From: Mycobacterium shimoidei
GTDB taxonomy: Bacteria > Actinomycetota > Actinomycetes > Mycobacteriales > Mycobacteriaceae
Direction of reading: 5' to 3'
Assembly: GCA_002101905.1 (NCBI GenBank)
Contig: LQPU01000014.1
Location: 1 to 64,000, forward strand
DNA: 64,000 nt
A model generated the notes under the pieces. The model was not told the DNA's origin. It searched no databases and saw only the letters and a program-made list of their open reading frames with translations. How positions within the stretch are numbered: position 1 is the first letter of the stretch; every line of letters begins with the position of its first letter. Below, piece by piece: positions 27,920 through 37,947 of the stretch. A program made the translations under genes and the position numbers.

Positions 27920-28930
27920 ATGCGGTGGGACGGCCAGGGCGTCGACGTCGACGACGGTGCGCTGCCCGGCTTGGAGCGCATCGGCTTCGTCCGCAGCGTG
28001 CGCACGCCGGAGTTCGAGGGCATCACCTTCCACGAGGTGCTGTGCAAATCGGCACTGAACAAGATCCCCAACGCCGCCTTCCTGCCGTTCCGATACACGG
28101 TCAATGGCTACCGCGGATGCTCGCACGCTTGCCGTTACTGCTTTGCCCGGCCCACCCATGAGTACCTAGATCTCAACTGCGGCAAGGACTTCGACACCGA
28201 AATCGTCGTCAAGACCAATGTCGTGGACGTGTTGCGCCGCGAGCTGCACGGCAAGTCGTGGCAGCAGGAGACGGTCGCGCTGGGTACAAACACCGATCCC
28301 TATCAGCGCGCCGAGGGGCGTTACGCGCTGATGCCTGGAATCATCAGCGCCCTAGCGGAATCCGGTACGCCACTGTCGATTCTGACCAAGGGCACACTGC
28401 TGCGGCGCGATCTGCCGCTGATCGCCGACGCGGCAGCGCGAGTACCGGTGCGGGTGGCCGTCTCGCTCGCGGTCGCTGATCCCGAGCTACACAAGGACGT
28501 CGAGCCGGGCACCCCCAGCCCGCAGGCGCGGCTCGCGCTGATCAGGTCTATCCGTGACGCCGGCTTGGACTGTCATGTCATGGTGGCGCCGGTGCTGCCG
28601 TATCTCACCGACTCCGTCGAACACCTCGACGGCCTGCTGGGCCAAATCGCCGGGGCCGGAGCCACCGGCGCGACGGTATTCGGATTACATCTGCGCGGGC
28701 CGACGCGCGGCTGGTTCATGTCTTGGCTGGCCGACAGCCACCCGCGCCTGGTGTCGCACTATCGCGAGTTGTATCGCCGCAGCGCATATTTGCCACCGCA
28801 CTACCGCGACGCGCTGAGAGACCGGGTGGCGCCGCTGATCGCGAAATACCGGCTGGCCGGCGATCGGGCTCGGGTGAGCCCGGTCGCGGCCCAGCCGCTG
28901 GCCGGACCGGTGCAGCCCACCCTGTTCTAG
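27920..28930 (+). CDS. Rv2578c-type radical SAM protein
   Basis: A 336-residue radical SAM enzyme with the cluster motif C-x3-C-x2-C at Cys67, Cys71 and Cys74 (GCSHACRYCFA), followed by the family pattern GTNTDPYQRAE. It resembles spore photoproduct lyase-like proteins, a group that includes a DNA-repair enzyme, but the substrate here is unproven. The ATG at 27920 directly follows the promoter and SOS box and probably gives a leaderless message. Regulation by LexA is strongly suggested by that box. It converges on the metallopeptidase gene, six bases apart. Confidence 0.9.
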   Translation: MRWDGQGVDVDDGALPGLERIGFVRSVRTPEFEGITFHEVLCKSALNKIPNAAFLPFRYTVNGYRGCSHACRYCFARPTHEYLDLNCGKDFDTEIVVKTNVVDVLRRELHGKSWQQETVALGTNTDPYQRAEGRYALMPGIISALAESGTPLSILTKGTLLRRDLPLIADAAARVPVRVAVSLAVADPELHKDVEPGTPSPQARLALIRSIRDAGLDCHVMVAPVLPYLTDSVEHLDGLLGQIAGAGATGATVFGLHLRGPTRGWFMSWLADSHPRLVSHYRELYRRSAYLPPHYRDALRDRVAPLIAKYRLAGDRARVSPVAAQPLAGPVQPTLF

Positions 28931-28936
28931 GCGTTG

Positions 28937-29815
28937 CTAACCGAGATCTCCGGCGCGGAAGGTGTCGCACTGGTTGGGGTCACCGGTTTGGTAGCCGACC
29001 GTGAACCAGTGCTGGCGCTGCTCGGAGGATCCGTGCGTCCATGACTCGGGATTGGTGCGCCCGGTGGCCTGCTTCTGGATCCGGTCGTCGCCCACTGCGG
29101 CCGCGGCTGACAAGGCGTCCTGAATGTCCTTGTCGCTCAATGGCTCTAGGTAAGGAACGCCGGTGCTCTCCTGCTTGGTGATCGACGCGTAGTGTGCCCA
29201 TACCCCGGCGTAGCAGTCAGCCTGCAACTCGGTGCGTACGCCGCTGCCGCCGGCGCCCTGCGCGCCCTGCTGGGCCCGGCCGAGCGAACCTTGCAGGTTT
29301 TGCACATGGTGACCGAACTCATGCGCGACCACATACTCCTGCGCCAACGGCCCGCCGCTGGAGCCGAATTGGTCTTTGAGCACTTCGAAGAAGTCGGTGT
29401 CGAAATAGGCGGTCTTGTCGACCGGGCAGTAGAACGGGCCGACGTCGCTGGTCGCCATGCCGCAACCGGTGTCCACACGATTGCTGAACAGCCGTACATG
29501 CGGGCGTTCATACCCCGGCATCAGCTGCTTCCAGACCCCGTCCACGGAGTTGCCGGTGGCCACCACGCGGCATTGCACATAGGTGTTGGCGTCGGCGCCG
29601 GTGCGGCACCGGCTCAGGTCGAACCCGGGCGCGCTTGCGCCGCCGACATCCATGGTCTGCGGGGTCATCACCTTGCCGGGATCGACGCCCAAGAGCAGCG
29701 CCACCACCACGATCAGCAGCCCACCGAGGCCGCCGCCGATGGCGATCCCGCGGCCACCGCCACCCGATGAGGACGTGGTGCTGGTGTCGATCTGCATACC
29801 CTCGTTGAAGGTCAT
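28937..29815 (-). CDS. Membrane-anchored neutral zinc metallopeptidase
   Basis: A 292-residue protein with a Ser/Gly-rich N-terminus, one membrane helix (about 23-42) and an outside domain with the zinc protease motif HEFGHH and a downstream ADCYAGVWAHYA segment that supplies the third ligand. It belongs to the YpfJ/KPN_02809 neutral zinc metallopeptidase family (Rv2575 orthologue). Substrates are unknown. ATG with GGAG upstream. It is co-directional with the ketopantoate reductase-like gene, which ends at its upstream side 62 bases away. Confidence 0.9.
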   Translation of the reverse strand: MTFNEGMQIDTSTTSSSGGGGRGIAIGGGLGGLLIVVVALLLGVDPGKVMTPQTMDVGGASAPGFDLSRCRTGADANTYVQCRVVATGNSVDGVWKQLMPGYERPHVRLFSNRVDTGCGMATSDVGPFYCPVDKTAYFDTDFFEVLKDQFGSSGGPLAQEYVVAHEFGHHVQNLQGSLGRAQQGAQGAGGSGVRTELQADCYAGVWAHYASITKQESTGVPYLEPLSDKDIQDALSAAAAVGDDRIQKQATGRTNPESWTHGSSEQRQHWFTVGYQTGDPNQCDTFRAGDLG

Positions 29816-29876
29816 CGCGCGCTCCGTTGTGCCGGTAGGTGGTGGCTGAGATCAGCTTTCCACATTTGTGGCCTTA

Positions 29877-30767
29877 TCAACCCGGTCCGTCGCTCGAAGC
29901 GGCCAGCAGCGGCACGACGATATCGCTGATCGGCGTGGCCAGGCCGTGACGGCGTGCCTTACGGATGATCACCCCGTTGCGGATGTCCCACTCCTGCGGC
30001 CGGTGCGCCTCGCGGTCGGTGAGCATCGAGGTCGTCATGTCGGCCGGCACGTGACGGAACAACTCGACGATCTCCTTGGCGACGCCGTCCACGTCGTCGC
30101 CAAAATTGGCGCCCTCGGCATGGGCCACGGCCAGGCATTCGGCGACGTACCGACGGGACAACTCGGCCACATCGTCGCGGCGGAACATCCCTGAGCGCCG
30201 GCCGGTCAGCACCATCAGGCCCGCCAGCGCGTTCGTCAGCAGCTTGCGCCAGGCGGCGGTGGTGAAATCGGGATCGCAGTCCACCACGCAGCCCGCGTCG
30301 CGTAGCAATTCGGCCACCCCGGCGGCGGCCGGGACGTCAGGCAGGACCAGCCGGGCTTCGGTGCGCAGCCTGACCCAACCGTCGGGCTGCGTTTCGGCGG
30401 AATACCAGACGATTCCGGGCAGCACCGTCGACTCCGGGCAGAGCGGCTGCACCTGCTCAACCTGCTCGACGCCGTTTTGCAGCACCAGCACGACGGTTTT
30501 CTCGTCGCACAACCGGGCGAGCCAGCCCGCGACGTCACCGTTCTGCGTCGCCTTGACCGCCAGCACCACCACGTCGACCGCAGCGGTGATCGCCGCGGGG
30601 TCGGTCAGGACCGGCCCGGGCACCACGATCGGATCGTGATCGTCGGGCCGCAGTTCGATCTGCTGTCGTGGCGTGCGCCCGCACAGCAGCACGGAGTGAC
30701 CAGCGGCGTATAGCAATGCGGCGACCGTCGTACCGACAGCACCGGGACCGACGAGAGCAATATCCAT
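29877..30767 (-). CDS. Ketopantoate reductase-family protein
   Basis: A 296-residue NADPH-dependent oxidoreductase with the N-terminal dinucleotide motif GPGAVG at residues 7-12, LAVKATQ as the second family motif, and WRKLLTNA with the catalytic lysine region. It should reduce 2-dehydropantoate or a similar 2-keto acid (PanE/ApbA family, Rv2573 orthologue). Whether it truly serves pantothenate synthesis is not shown. The ATG at 30767 has GAGG upstream. Divergent from aspS. Confidence 0.88.
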   Translation of the reverse strand: MDIALVGPGAVGTTVAALLYAAGHSVLLCGRTPRQQIELRPDDHDPIVVPGPVLTDPAAITAAVDVVVLAVKATQNGDVAGWLARLCDEKTVVLVLQNGVEQVEQVQPLCPESTVLPGIVWYSAETQPDGWVRLRTEARLVLPDVPAAAGVAELLRDAGCVVDCDPDFTTAAWRKLLTNALAGLMVLTGRRSGMFRRDDVAELSRRYVAECLAVAHAEGANFGDDVDGVAKEIVELFRHVPADMTTSMLTDREAHRPQEWDIRNGVIIRKARRHGLATPISDIVVPLLAASSDGPG

Positions 30768-30792
30768 GGTGATCCTCGAAATTACCCGCCTC

Positions 30793-30798
30793 TAGACT
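30793..30798 (+). promoter_or_regulatory. Putative -10 hexamer of aspS
   Basis: TAGACT lies nine bases before the aspS GTG, so transcription probably begins at or next to the start codon, giving a leaderless message. No ribosome binding site is seen, in agreement. Confidence 0.45.
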
Positions 30799-30806
30799 GT
30801 GCAGTC

Positions 30807-32582
30807 GTGTTGCGTAGTCACTCCGCCGGTTCGCTGCGAGCCGCCGACGCGGGGCAAAAGGTCACGTTGGCCGGTTGGGTGGCGCATCGCCGTGATCACG
30901 GCGGAGTGATTTTCATCGACCTGCGCGACGCGTCGGGGATCTCGCAGGTTGTCTTCCGGGCCGCCGACGTGCTGGCCCAGGCGCACCGGCTGCGTGCGGA
31001 GTTCTGTATCGCCGTCGAAGGTGTCGTCGAATTGCGCCCGGAAGGCAATGCCAACCCGGACATCGCCACCGGCGAGATCGAGGTCAACGCGACGGCGCTG
31101 ACGGTGCTGGGAGAGTGCGCGCCACTGCCGTTCCAGCTCGACGAACCCGCCGGCGAAGAGATCCGGTTGAAGTATCGCTACCTCGACCTGCGCCGTGACG
31201 GACCAGGCTCGGCAATCCGGTTGCGCTCCAAGGTAAACGCAGCTGCGCGCGCTGTTTTGGCCGAACACGACTTCGTCGAGATCGAAACACCGACCATGAC
31301 GCGCTCAACGCCGGAAGGGGCGCGCGACTTTCTGGTGCCGGCCCGGCTGCAGCCGGGGTCGTTCTATGCATTGCCGCAAAGCCCGCAGCTGTTCAAGCAG
31401 CTGCTGATGGTGGCCGGCATGGAGCGCTACTACCAGATCGCCCGCTGCTACCGCGACGAGGATTTCCGCGCTGACCGTCAGCCGGAATTCACCCAGCTCG
31501 ACATGGAGATGAGTTTCGTCGACGCCGACGACATCATCGCGATCTCCGAAGAGATCCTCACCGCGTTGTGGGCGCTGATCGGATATCGGGTACCCACCCC
31601 GATTCCGCGGATCACCTATGCCGAAGCCATGAGCCGCTTCGGCACCGACAAGCCCGACATGCGTTTCGGCCTGGAATTGGTGGATTGCACGGAGTTCTTC
31701 GCCGACACCACTTTTCGCGTGTTTCAGGCACCCTATGTCGGCGCGGTCGTAATGCCCGGGGGCGCGTCGCAACCCAGGCGCACGCTCGACGGCTGGCAGG
31801 AGTGGGCCAAGCAACGCGGACACCGGGGGCTGGCCTACGTGCTGGTCGCCGACGACGGCACATTGGGCGGCCCGGTCGCCAAGAACCTGTCGGATGCCGA
31901 ACGCGACGGCCTGGCCGCGCATGTCGGCGCTTCACCCGGCGACTGCATCTTCTTCTCGGCAGGCCCGCCGAGATCGTCGCGTGCCCTGCTGGGTGCGGCG
32001 CGCAACGAGATTGCCAAGCGGCTCAACATGATCGATCCCGACGCGTGGTCGTTCGTGTGGGTCGTCGACCCGCCCTTGTTCGAGCCGGCTGAAGAAGCCA
32101 CTGCCCACGGCGAGGTCACGGTCGGATCGGGGGCGTGGACAGCGGTGCACCACGCGTTCACCGCGCCCAAGCCCGAGTACGAGGCCAGTATTGATTCCGA
32201 TCCGGGCGCTGTGCTGGCCGACGCCTACGACATTGTCTGCAATGGGCACGAGATCGGCGGCGGGTCAATCCGTATCCACCGCCGTGATGTTCAAGAAAAG
32301 GTGTTCGCGGTGATGGGCCTGGACAAGGCCCAGGCGGAGGAAAAGTTTGGGTTCCTCTTGCAGGCTTTCACCTTTGGAGCACCTCCGCATGGCGGCATCG
32401 CGTTCGGCTGGGACAGGATCACCGCTCTGCTTGCCGGCGCCGACTCCATTCGCGAGGTGATCGCGTTCCCGAAATCCGGCGGCGGCGTCGACCCGCTCAC
32501 CGACGCGCCCGCCCCGATCACCGCACAGCAGCGTAAGGAATCCGGGATCGACGCCGTGCCGGAACCTCGAGATCGACGGTAG
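30807..32582 (+). CDS. aspS: Aspartyl-tRNA synthetase
   Basis: A 591-residue class IIb synthetase of the bacterial long type. An OB-fold anticodon domain occupies about the first 110 residues. Class II motifs are visible as [34 protein letters not shown] and the late GIAFGWDRI. Mycobacterial AspRS is usually non-discriminating and also charges tRNA-Asn, with GatCAB repairing the product; that is family knowledge. GTG start. The stop codon lies inside a dispersed 57-bp inverted repeat, so the last residues (EPRDRR) are encoded by that element. Confidence 0.96.
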   Translation: MLRSHSAGSLRAADAGQKVTLAGWVAHRRDHGGVIFIDLRDASGISQVVFRAADVLAQAHRLRAEFCIAVEGVVELRPEGNANPDIATGEIEVNATALTVLGECAPLPFQLDEPAGEEIRLKYRYLDLRRDGPGSAIRLRSKVNAAARAVLAEHDFVEIETPTMTRSTPEGARDFLVPARLQPGSFYALPQSPQLFKQLLMVAGMERYYQIARCYRDEDFRADRQPEFTQLDMEMSFVDADDIIAISEEILTALWALIGYRVPTPIPRITYAEAMSRFGTDKPDMRFGLELVDCTEFFADTTFRVFQAPYVGAVVMPGGASQPRRTLDGWQEWAKQRGHRGLAYVLVADDGTLGGPVAKNLSDAERDGLAAHVGASPGDCIFFSAGPPRSSRALLGAARNEIAKRLNMIDPDAWSFVWVVDPPLFEPAEEATAHGEVTVGSGAWTAVHHAFTAPKPEYEASIDSDPGAVLADAYDIVCNGHEIGGGSIRIHRRDVQEKVFAVMGLDKAQAEEKFGFLLQAFTFGAPPHGGIAFGWDRITALLAGADSIREVIAFPKSGGGVDPLTDAPAPITAQQRKESGIDAVPEPRDRR

Positions 32583-32624
32583 CGAGGCCCGCTCTCGAAC
32601 TTTTCCGCGCTGGCGTCGATCTCG
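32568..32624 (+). repeat. Dispersed 57-bp inverted repeat, copy A
   Basis: Arms CGAGATCGACG (32568-32578) and CGTCGATCTCG (32614-32624) are exact complements. The interior has GCTCTCGAACTTTTCCGCGC, and a partial second stem AGCGaGG/CCGCGCT. The same element recurs at 43778 (opposite strand) and 52766. It overlaps the 3' end of aspS and may also serve as its terminator. Confidence 0.8.
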
Positions 32625-32652
32625 GCGCCGGGTCGTCTGGCAGGCTGCTGGC

Positions 32653-33045
32653 ATGGACACTGATGCACTCGCTTCGACCATCCCCTTCGCTGCCACCCTC
32701 GGAATCGACATCAACGAAGTGACGCCGCAGCGGGTGAGCGCCACCATGGATTGGGCGGAGGAACGCTGCACCACCGGCGGGATACTGCACGGCGGCGCAT
32801 TGATGGCGTTCGCCGACACGATCGGGGCGGTATGCGCCGTAGCCAATCTGCCACCCGGCGCCGGGACCGCGACGATCGAGTCGAAAACAAACTTTTTCCG
32901 CGCCGTGCGCCAAGGAGTGGTCACCGCGGTCTGCGAGCCACTCCACATCGGACGGACCACCATCGTGGTGCAGACCAATCTCACCGACGAGCGGGCGAAG
33001 TTGGTCGCTCAGGTGACTCAGACCCAGGCCGTCCTGGCCGGATAG
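32653..33045 (+). CDS. PaaI-type hotdog thioesterase
   Basis: A 130-residue single hotdog-fold protein with the PaaI thioesterase pattern GGILHGGALMAFADTIG (about residues 36-52), in which HGG and the following Asp are the catalytic region, and TIESKTNFFRAVRQG as the second conserved stretch. Members hydrolyse aromatic or acyl-CoA thioesters as tetramers. Substrate unknown. ATG start 28 bases after the repeat element. Converges on the rpf gene. Confidence 0.86.
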   Translation: MDTDALASTIPFAATLGIDINEVTPQRVSATMDWAEERCTTGGILHGGALMAFADTIGAVCAVANLPPGAGTATIESKTNFFRAVRQGVVTAVCEPLHIGRTTIVVQTNLTDERAKLVAQVTQTQAVLAG

Positions 33046-33047
33046 GA

Positions 33048-33491
<444 letters not shown>

Positions 33492-33498
33492 TTAATCG

Positions 33499-33527
33499 GT
33501 CTAACAAACCAGCGTGAAAGCTGTCAA
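33499..33527 (-). promoter_or_regulatory. Sigma-70-type promoter of rpf, leaderless
   Basis: On the minus strand a perfect TTGACA (33527-33522) is followed after exactly 17 bases by TTAGAC (33504-33499), and the ATG begins eight bases later. The message is therefore probably leaderless. The surrounding 33540-33720 is an AT-rich island. Confidence 0.55.
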
Positions 33528-33732
33528 TCCCTGAGGCTGAATTCACTTAGCGGGATTTCTGATGCGCAACATAATTCAGTAACTGTGGTCAATTAAAGAG
33601 GTATATGATGCCAAAGTTCTAAAAGTTGTTTATGTGGTTATTGTTACTTTGTTATGCGGATGTGATTGGCTTAGACCAAAGTGACTAGAGTTATCAAAGA
33701 TACTGATGGTGCTGGAGTGGCTTCATCGACGG

Positions 33733-34122
33733 TCAGCTCGGCTCGCCGAGGAACTCCTCGACCAGACGCTTGGGCGCCTGGGTCAGCCAAGCCTCGGTGA
33801 GCACCTCGCGCAGGCCCAGCTCGTCGATTTCGGCCAGTCTGACCAGCACCGCCGGATAGCCATCGAAGTGTGGGGTGGTGAAATACACGCTCGGCTCGTC
33901 GGCGATGAGCGCGAACTTGACCCCCTCGTCGGCCACCCGCACGCCGAGGATGTCGCCTTCGGGCGCCTCGATTCCCCGTTCCGCCAACGCCTCTCGGTCA
34001 GCGTTGCGCAGCGGCCGTTCCCAGGCGATGAGCTTCTTGCCCACCCGCCAGTCGTGTGGTGCGGGCTCGTTGGTGAGCGGCAGCTCACCGACGATGCTGG
34101 CAACGTCGTCCCACGTGGCCAC
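33733..34122 (-). CDS. MmcQ/YjbR-family protein
   Basis: A 129-residue cytoplasmic protein of the YjbR/MmcQ DNA-binding-like fold family, the same length as Rv2570. Conserved stretches are ATWDDVA at the start, WRVGKKLIAWERPLR, VKFALIADEPSVYFTTPHFDGYPAVLVRL and a late EAWLTQAPKRL. Members are CyaY-like small domains with no proven biochemical role. The GTG at 34122 matches the family N-terminus; an ATG seven codons upstream is possible. Confidence 0.82.
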   Translation of the reverse strand: MATWDDVASIVGELPLTNEPAPHDWRVGKKLIAWERPLRNADREALAERGIEAPEGDILGVRVADEGVKFALIADEPSVYFTTPHFDGYPAVLVRLAEIDELGLREVLTEAWLTQAPKRLVEEFLGEPS

Positions 34123-34174
34123 ACCCCGATTGTGCTCCCGCACCCGCCGTGGCGGACCGGTATTTCGTCAGGTG

Positions 34175-35155
34175 TCAGCTCAGCGGTGCCACCTGCCCGC
34201 CGGAGAGGCGACGGTAGGTGTAGGTCTGGATGAGCAAGGCCACCGGTGCTGCCACGATAAGCCCCACGCCGCAAAGCAACTCGCCCACAAACAGCACCGC
34301 TAGTTGCACGAGTACTGACAACAGCGCTCCGCCGACGTTCGACCTGACTGTCGCGATACTGGCTTTCAACGCGTCGACCGGGGCCAGCGAGCGATCGATC
34401 ACGAACGGGATCGTGAACATCGCGAGGAACGTGAAGATGATGCCGGGGATCACGCAGAGCAGGTAGCCGATCGAGGAGATAACCGCGACCAGCAACGCCG
34501 CCAGAACCATCGGACCGAGGTTGCGAGGCCGGAAAAACGAGCTGGCGGTCACCGGTCTTCCGTCGGCGATGTCGAGACACCCGGAGACGTATGCGGCTTG
34601 CATATAGAAGCCCAATGCCGCCAGCACCAGGTAGCCGAGGATGAGCACAAGTGTCTGGCCGGCGCCGAAATTCGCCGTCGCCGAGGTCTCGTAATAGCCG
34701 CTGTCGCTGACGGTGGTCGTATTGATGGCCGGGTACAAGACGGCGAACAGCACACCGCCGATGACGGCGAGCACCAAGCCGTACACCAACGCCGGGATTA
34801 TGAGCGCGCCGGCGTTCTTGGTGAACTTGTTCCACGACCAGTTGAACGCGTCACCGACACTGAATTGCTGTGCGGGGCCGCCGAATCCGGCCTCCGGGCC
34901 GTAGCCGACGGGCGGCTGACCGCCGTATCCGGGCGGTGGTGCACCGTACCCGGGAGGTGGCGGCGGGGGCGGTGGATAGCCTGCGCCCGGACCGGGCTGA
35001 CCGGGTGGGCCATACCCGGGCGGCGGTGGTGGCGGCTGGTTGTAACCAGGCTGGCTGTAACCAGGTTGGCCGTAACCCGGCTGGCCGTAACCGGCGGGAT
35101 TGGGTTCACCAGCGCCCGGATTCGGGCTGCCGGGGTATTGCGGAGGTTGGCTCAT
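34175..35155 (-). CDS. Pro/Gly-rich multi-pass membrane protein
   Basis: A 326-residue protein (Rv2560 is similar in length and design). The first about 95 residues are a cytoplasmic Pro/Gly/Tyr-rich tail with four GYxQP repeats and proline runs, and the rest has about six hydrophobic segments with the short charged connector IADGRPVTASSFFRPRN. The C-terminal half looks like the DUF975/glycerophosphodiester-phosphodiesterase membrane-domain type. No function is known. ATG with GGAG upstream. Divergent from rarA. Confidence 0.82.
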   Translation of the reverse strand: MSQPPQYPGSPNPGAGEPNPAGYGQPGYGQPGYSQPGYNQPPPPPPGYGPPGQPGPGAGYPPPPPPPPGYGAPPPGYGGQPPVGYGPEAGFGGPAQQFSVGDAFNWSWNKFTKNAGALIIPALVYGLVLAVIGGVLFAVLYPAINTTTVSDSGYYETSATANFGAGQTLVLILGYLVLAALGFYMQAAYVSGCLDIADGRPVTASSFFRPRNLGPMVLAALLVAVISSIGYLLCVIPGIIFTFLAMFTIPFVIDRSLAPVDALKASIATVRSNVGGALLSVLVQLAVLFVGELLCGVGLIVAAPVALLIQTYTYRRLSGGQVAPLS

Positions 35156-35298
35156 GTGCCGCTCCTACCTCGTAGGAATGCCGATGGTGGGCAGAACTTA
35201 GCAAGTATTCGGTGGCCGCGGCGGGTTTGCGCAAATGAACTGGCTCTCGATGCGAGCCAAGTCTGCGCACCCGAACTCATCGGTGGTATGCCTGAGTC

Positions 35299-36642
35299 GT
35301 GTCCGACGGTCTGTTCGACGTCCCCGGCGCCGCCGGCTCCACCGACCGCGGCCCCAGCGGGGCGACGGGCGCGCCGCTAGCGGTGCGGATGCGCCCGGCG
35401 ACTCTCGACGAGGTCGTCGGGCAAGACCACCTGTTGCAGCCCGGTTCACCGTTGCGCCGTCTGGTCGAGGGCTCGGGCGTGGCCTCGGTCATCCTCTACG
35501 GCCCGCCGGGAAGCGGCAAGACCACGCTGGCGGCACTGATCTCGCAGGCCACCGGCCGACGGTTCGAGGCGCTGTCCGCGCTGTCGGCCGGCGTCAAGGA
35601 AGTGCGGGCGGTCATCGACACCGCGCGGCAGGCGGCCGCGTACGGCGAGCAGACGGTGCTGTTCATCGACGAGGTGCACCGCTTCTCCAAGACCCAGCAG
35701 GACGCGCTGCTGTCCGCGGTGGAGAACCGGGTGGTGCTGCTGGTGGCGGCCACGACCGAGAACCCATCGTTTTCGGTGGTGGCGCCGCTGCTGTCCCGGT
35801 CGTTGATCCTGCAGTTGCGGCCGCTGAGCGGCGACGACATCCGCACCGTGGTGCAGCGTGCGATCGACGATCCGCGCGGGCTGAACGGTCAGGTCAAAGT
35901 GGCCCCCGACGCGGTCGACCTGCTGGTGCGGCTGGGCGCGGGCGATGCCCGCCGGGCGCTGACCGCGCTGGAAGTGGCCGCGGAAGCGGCCCAAGCGTCA
36001 GGGGAGCAGGTCACCGTCGAGGCCGTCGAACAGTCGCTGGATGAGGCCGCGGTCCGCTACGACCGCGACGGCGATCAGCACTACGACGTCATCAGCGCGT
36101 TCATCAAGTCGGTGCGGGGCTCTGACGTCGACGCCGCGCTGCACTACCTGGCCCGGATGCTGGTCGCCGGGGAGGACCCGCGATTCATCGCCCGCCGGCT
36201 GATGATCCTGGCCAGCGAGGACATCGGCATGGCCGACCCGACCGCACTTCAGACCGCGGTGGCCGCCGCACAGACCGTTGCGCTCATTGGTATGCCCGAG
36301 GCGCAGCTGACGCTGGCGCATGCCACCGTGCATTTGGCCACCGCGCCGAAGTCCAACGCCGTGACGACCGCGCTGGGCGCGGCAATGGCCGACATCAAGG
36401 CGGGCAAGGCCGGCCTGGTGCCGCCGCATCTGCGCGACGGCCACTACTCGGGTGCCGCGGGCCTGGGCCACGCCCAGGGCTACAAGTATTCCCACGACCA
36501 CCCGGATGGCGTTGTGCCGCAACAGTATCCACCCGACGAACTGGTCGGCGTCGACTACTACCAGCCCACCGGTCACGGCGGCGAACGCGAAATCGCCGGG
36601 CGGCTGGAGCGGCTGCGGGCCATCATCCGCCGCCGGCGCTAG
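35299..36642 (+). CDS. rarA: Replication-associated recombination ATPase RarA
   Basis: A 447-residue AAA+ ATPase of the RarA/MgsA/WRNIP1 family (Rv2559c). Walker A GPPGSGKT is at residues 68-75, Walker [10 protein letters not shown] at 120-128, sensor ATTENPS follows, and the C-terminal tetramerisation domain carries the conserved [30 protein letters not shown] region. It acts at stalled replication forks. The early motif [16 protein letters not shown] is typical. GTG start. A small hairpin terminator follows the stop codon. Confidence 0.94.
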   Translation: MSDGLFDVPGAAGSTDRGPSGATGAPLAVRMRPATLDEVVGQDHLLQPGSPLRRLVEGSGVASVILYGPPGSGKTTLAALISQATGRRFEALSALSAGVKEVRAVIDTARQAAAYGEQTVLFIDEVHRFSKTQQDALLSAVENRVVLLVAATTENPSFSVVAPLLSRSLILQLRPLSGDDIRTVVQRAIDDPRGLNGQVKVAPDAVDLLVRLGAGDARRALTALEVAAEAAQASGEQVTVEAVEQSLDEAAVRYDRDGDQHYDVISAFIKSVRGSDVDAALHYLARMLVAGEDPRFIARRLMILASEDIGMADPTALQTAVAAAQTVALIGMPEAQLTLAHATVHLATAPKSNAVTTALGAAMADIKAGKAGLVPPHLRDGHYSGAAGLGHAQGYKYSHDHPDGVVPQQYPPDELVGVDYYQPTGHGGEREIAGRLERLRAIIRRRR

Positions 36643-36644
36643 CA

Positions 36645-36665
36645 GATCACCGGACCGTGGTGATC
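36645..36665. terminator. Hairpin between convergent rarA and ABM-like gene
   Basis: GATCACC (36645-36651) and GGTGATC (36659-36665) form a perfect 7-bp stem with a 7-base loop, two bases after the rarA stop. Its place between convergent genes suits a terminator for both. Confidence 0.5.
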
Positions 36666-36678
36666 GGGCGCCGATCCG

Positions 36679-37299
36679 CTATACCAGCTCGGGTACCCGC
36701 AGGTGGGCCAGCGCCAACTCGAACTCGCCGACGTCGAACTGATCGGCGCCCAGATCACGCAGCCGGGCGGTGCGCAACGAGCGCGCCGCATCACCGTTGC
36801 GCTCCATGGCCTCCATGCTGTCGAACGTCGACGACGACACCGCGCGCCACGACGCCCGGTCGAGCATCAGGCTTGCGCTGCAAAAGCCTTCCAGCTCCTC
36901 GATGGCGGGCAGCACCGACTCGCGGTAGAACTCGATGGCCCGGTCGAACTGATCGGGTCGGATCTTGAGCCAGGTGGCGCGCACGCAGGCGCCCGGACCG
37001 GAGCGGTGGTCACGGTGCAGGACCGCGATTTCCCACTCGTCGAGAGTGGGGCTGCCGCCGAACGTCTGCGCAGCCGTGTCGCGCACCGGCCGTACCCGGT
37101 CGGCGCTGGCATGCATGGCCTCCAGGGTCTCCCAGGAACTGGTCGCGATGCAGCGACCGGATTGCCGGTCGACCAACAACGACAGGCCAAGGCACCCGTC
37201 AATCTGTTGGAGTGTGGGCATGACCACGTCGCGGATGTGCGCGATGCCGGCGTCGATGGACGCCGGTTGCGCCTCGATAGTGGTAGAGCGGGCGTACAC
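36679..37299 (-). CDS. Rv2557/Rv2558-like protein
   Basis: A 206-residue soluble protein made of two related halves of about 95 residues, each resembling a dimeric alpha/beta-barrel (ABM-like) domain: [20 protein letters not shown] in the first half parallels [20 protein letters not shown] in the second. It resembles the paired M. tuberculosis proteins Rv2557/Rv2558, one of which is known to be starvation-induced; only one copy is present here. Biochemical role unknown. The GTG start follows GGAGGGG. It is divergent from the YjbQ gene. Confidence 0.8.
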   Translation of the reverse strand: MYARSTTIEAQPASIDAGIAHIRDVVMPTLQQIDGCLGLSLLVDRQSGRCIATSSWETLEAMHASADRVRPVRDTAAQTFGGSPTLDEWEIAVLHRDHRSGPGACVRATWLKIRPDQFDRAIEFYRESVLPAIEELEGFCSASLMLDRASWRAVSSSTFDSMEAMERNGDAARSLRTARLRDLGADQFDVGEFELALAHLRVPELV

Positions 37300-37385
37300 G
37301 ATCGGACCCCTCCCTGCTCGGGGCGACGCCCGGTGGCGCCACCGCTGTACTTCTCACTTTGCTCCAACCGGATAGGCGTGGCAAT

Positions 37386-37418
37386 GCCTCTTGAGGGCCT
37401 CTTGAGGGCCTCTTGAGT
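37386..37418. repeat. Three 11-bp tandem repeats
   Basis: GCCTCTTGAGG at 37386-37396 and 37397-37407, then GCCTCTTGAGT at 37408-37418. They lie in the divergent intergenic region, 72 bases before the YjbQ gene and 87 bases from the start of the Rv2557-like gene. The 11-base period puts the units on the same DNA face. Confidence 0.7.
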
Positions 37419-37489
37419 TGCTTTGAAGATGACGGCCACGGGCCGCGCCCGGGCGTTTTCTCGCTTGCAATCGCCGTAGGCTGGTGAAT

Positions 37490-37891
37490 ATGGATACCGA
37501 TGTGCTCGACGTGGACACCCGGCGCCGCCGCATCGTCGATCTGACCGATGCAGTGCGGAAGTTCTGCGCGCCCCGTGCTGACGGCCTGTGCAATGTGTTC
37601 GTGCCGCACGCGACGGCCGGTGTTGCGATCATCGAGACCGGCGCCGGCTCCGACGAGGACCTCGTCGACACGCTGGAGCGGCTGCTGCCGCGCGACGACC
37701 GCTACCGGCATGCGCATGGCTCGCCGGGTCATGGCGCCGATCACGTGTTGCCGGCCCTGGTAGCCCCGTCGGTGACCGTGCCGGTGGTCGGCGGGGAACC
37801 ACTGCTGGGTACCTGGCAGAGCGTGGTGCTCGTCGACCTCAACCGCGACAACCCGAGGCGATCAGTGCGGCTGAGCTTCGTAGCGGGCTGA
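37490..37891 (+). CDS. YjbQ-family protein (UPF0047)
   Basis: A 133-residue protein of the secondary thiamine-phosphate synthase/YjbQ family (Rv2556c). Hallmarks are FVPHATAGVAIIE, the acidic DEDLVDTLERLLP, and the histidine-rich stretch YRHAHGSPGHGADH that forms a metal-like site, then LLGTWQSVVLVDLN. True substrate is unclear. The ATG at 37490 is taken because TAGGCT at 37477-37482 would place the transcript start next to it; an in-frame GTG at 37484 is the alternative. It lies 56 bases before alaS. Confidence 0.85.
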   Translation: MDTDVLDVDTRRRRIVDLTDAVRKFCAPRADGLCNVFVPHATAGVAIIETGAGSDEDLVDTLERLLPRDDRYRHAHGSPGHGADHVLPALVAPSVTVPVVGGEPLLGTWQSVVLVDLNRDNPRRSVRLSFVAG

Positions 37892-37947
37892 CCTGCGCAG
37901 GCGAGGAGACCGGTACTGTAGTGCGGTCGAAAAAGAGGAAGTAGAAC

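Noticed and set aside
33492..33720. c-di-AMP (ydaO) riboswitch upstream of rpf
   Set aside because: Such riboswitches precede some actinobacterial rpf genes, but none of the conserved ydaO stretches could be found and the promoter points to a leaderless message.
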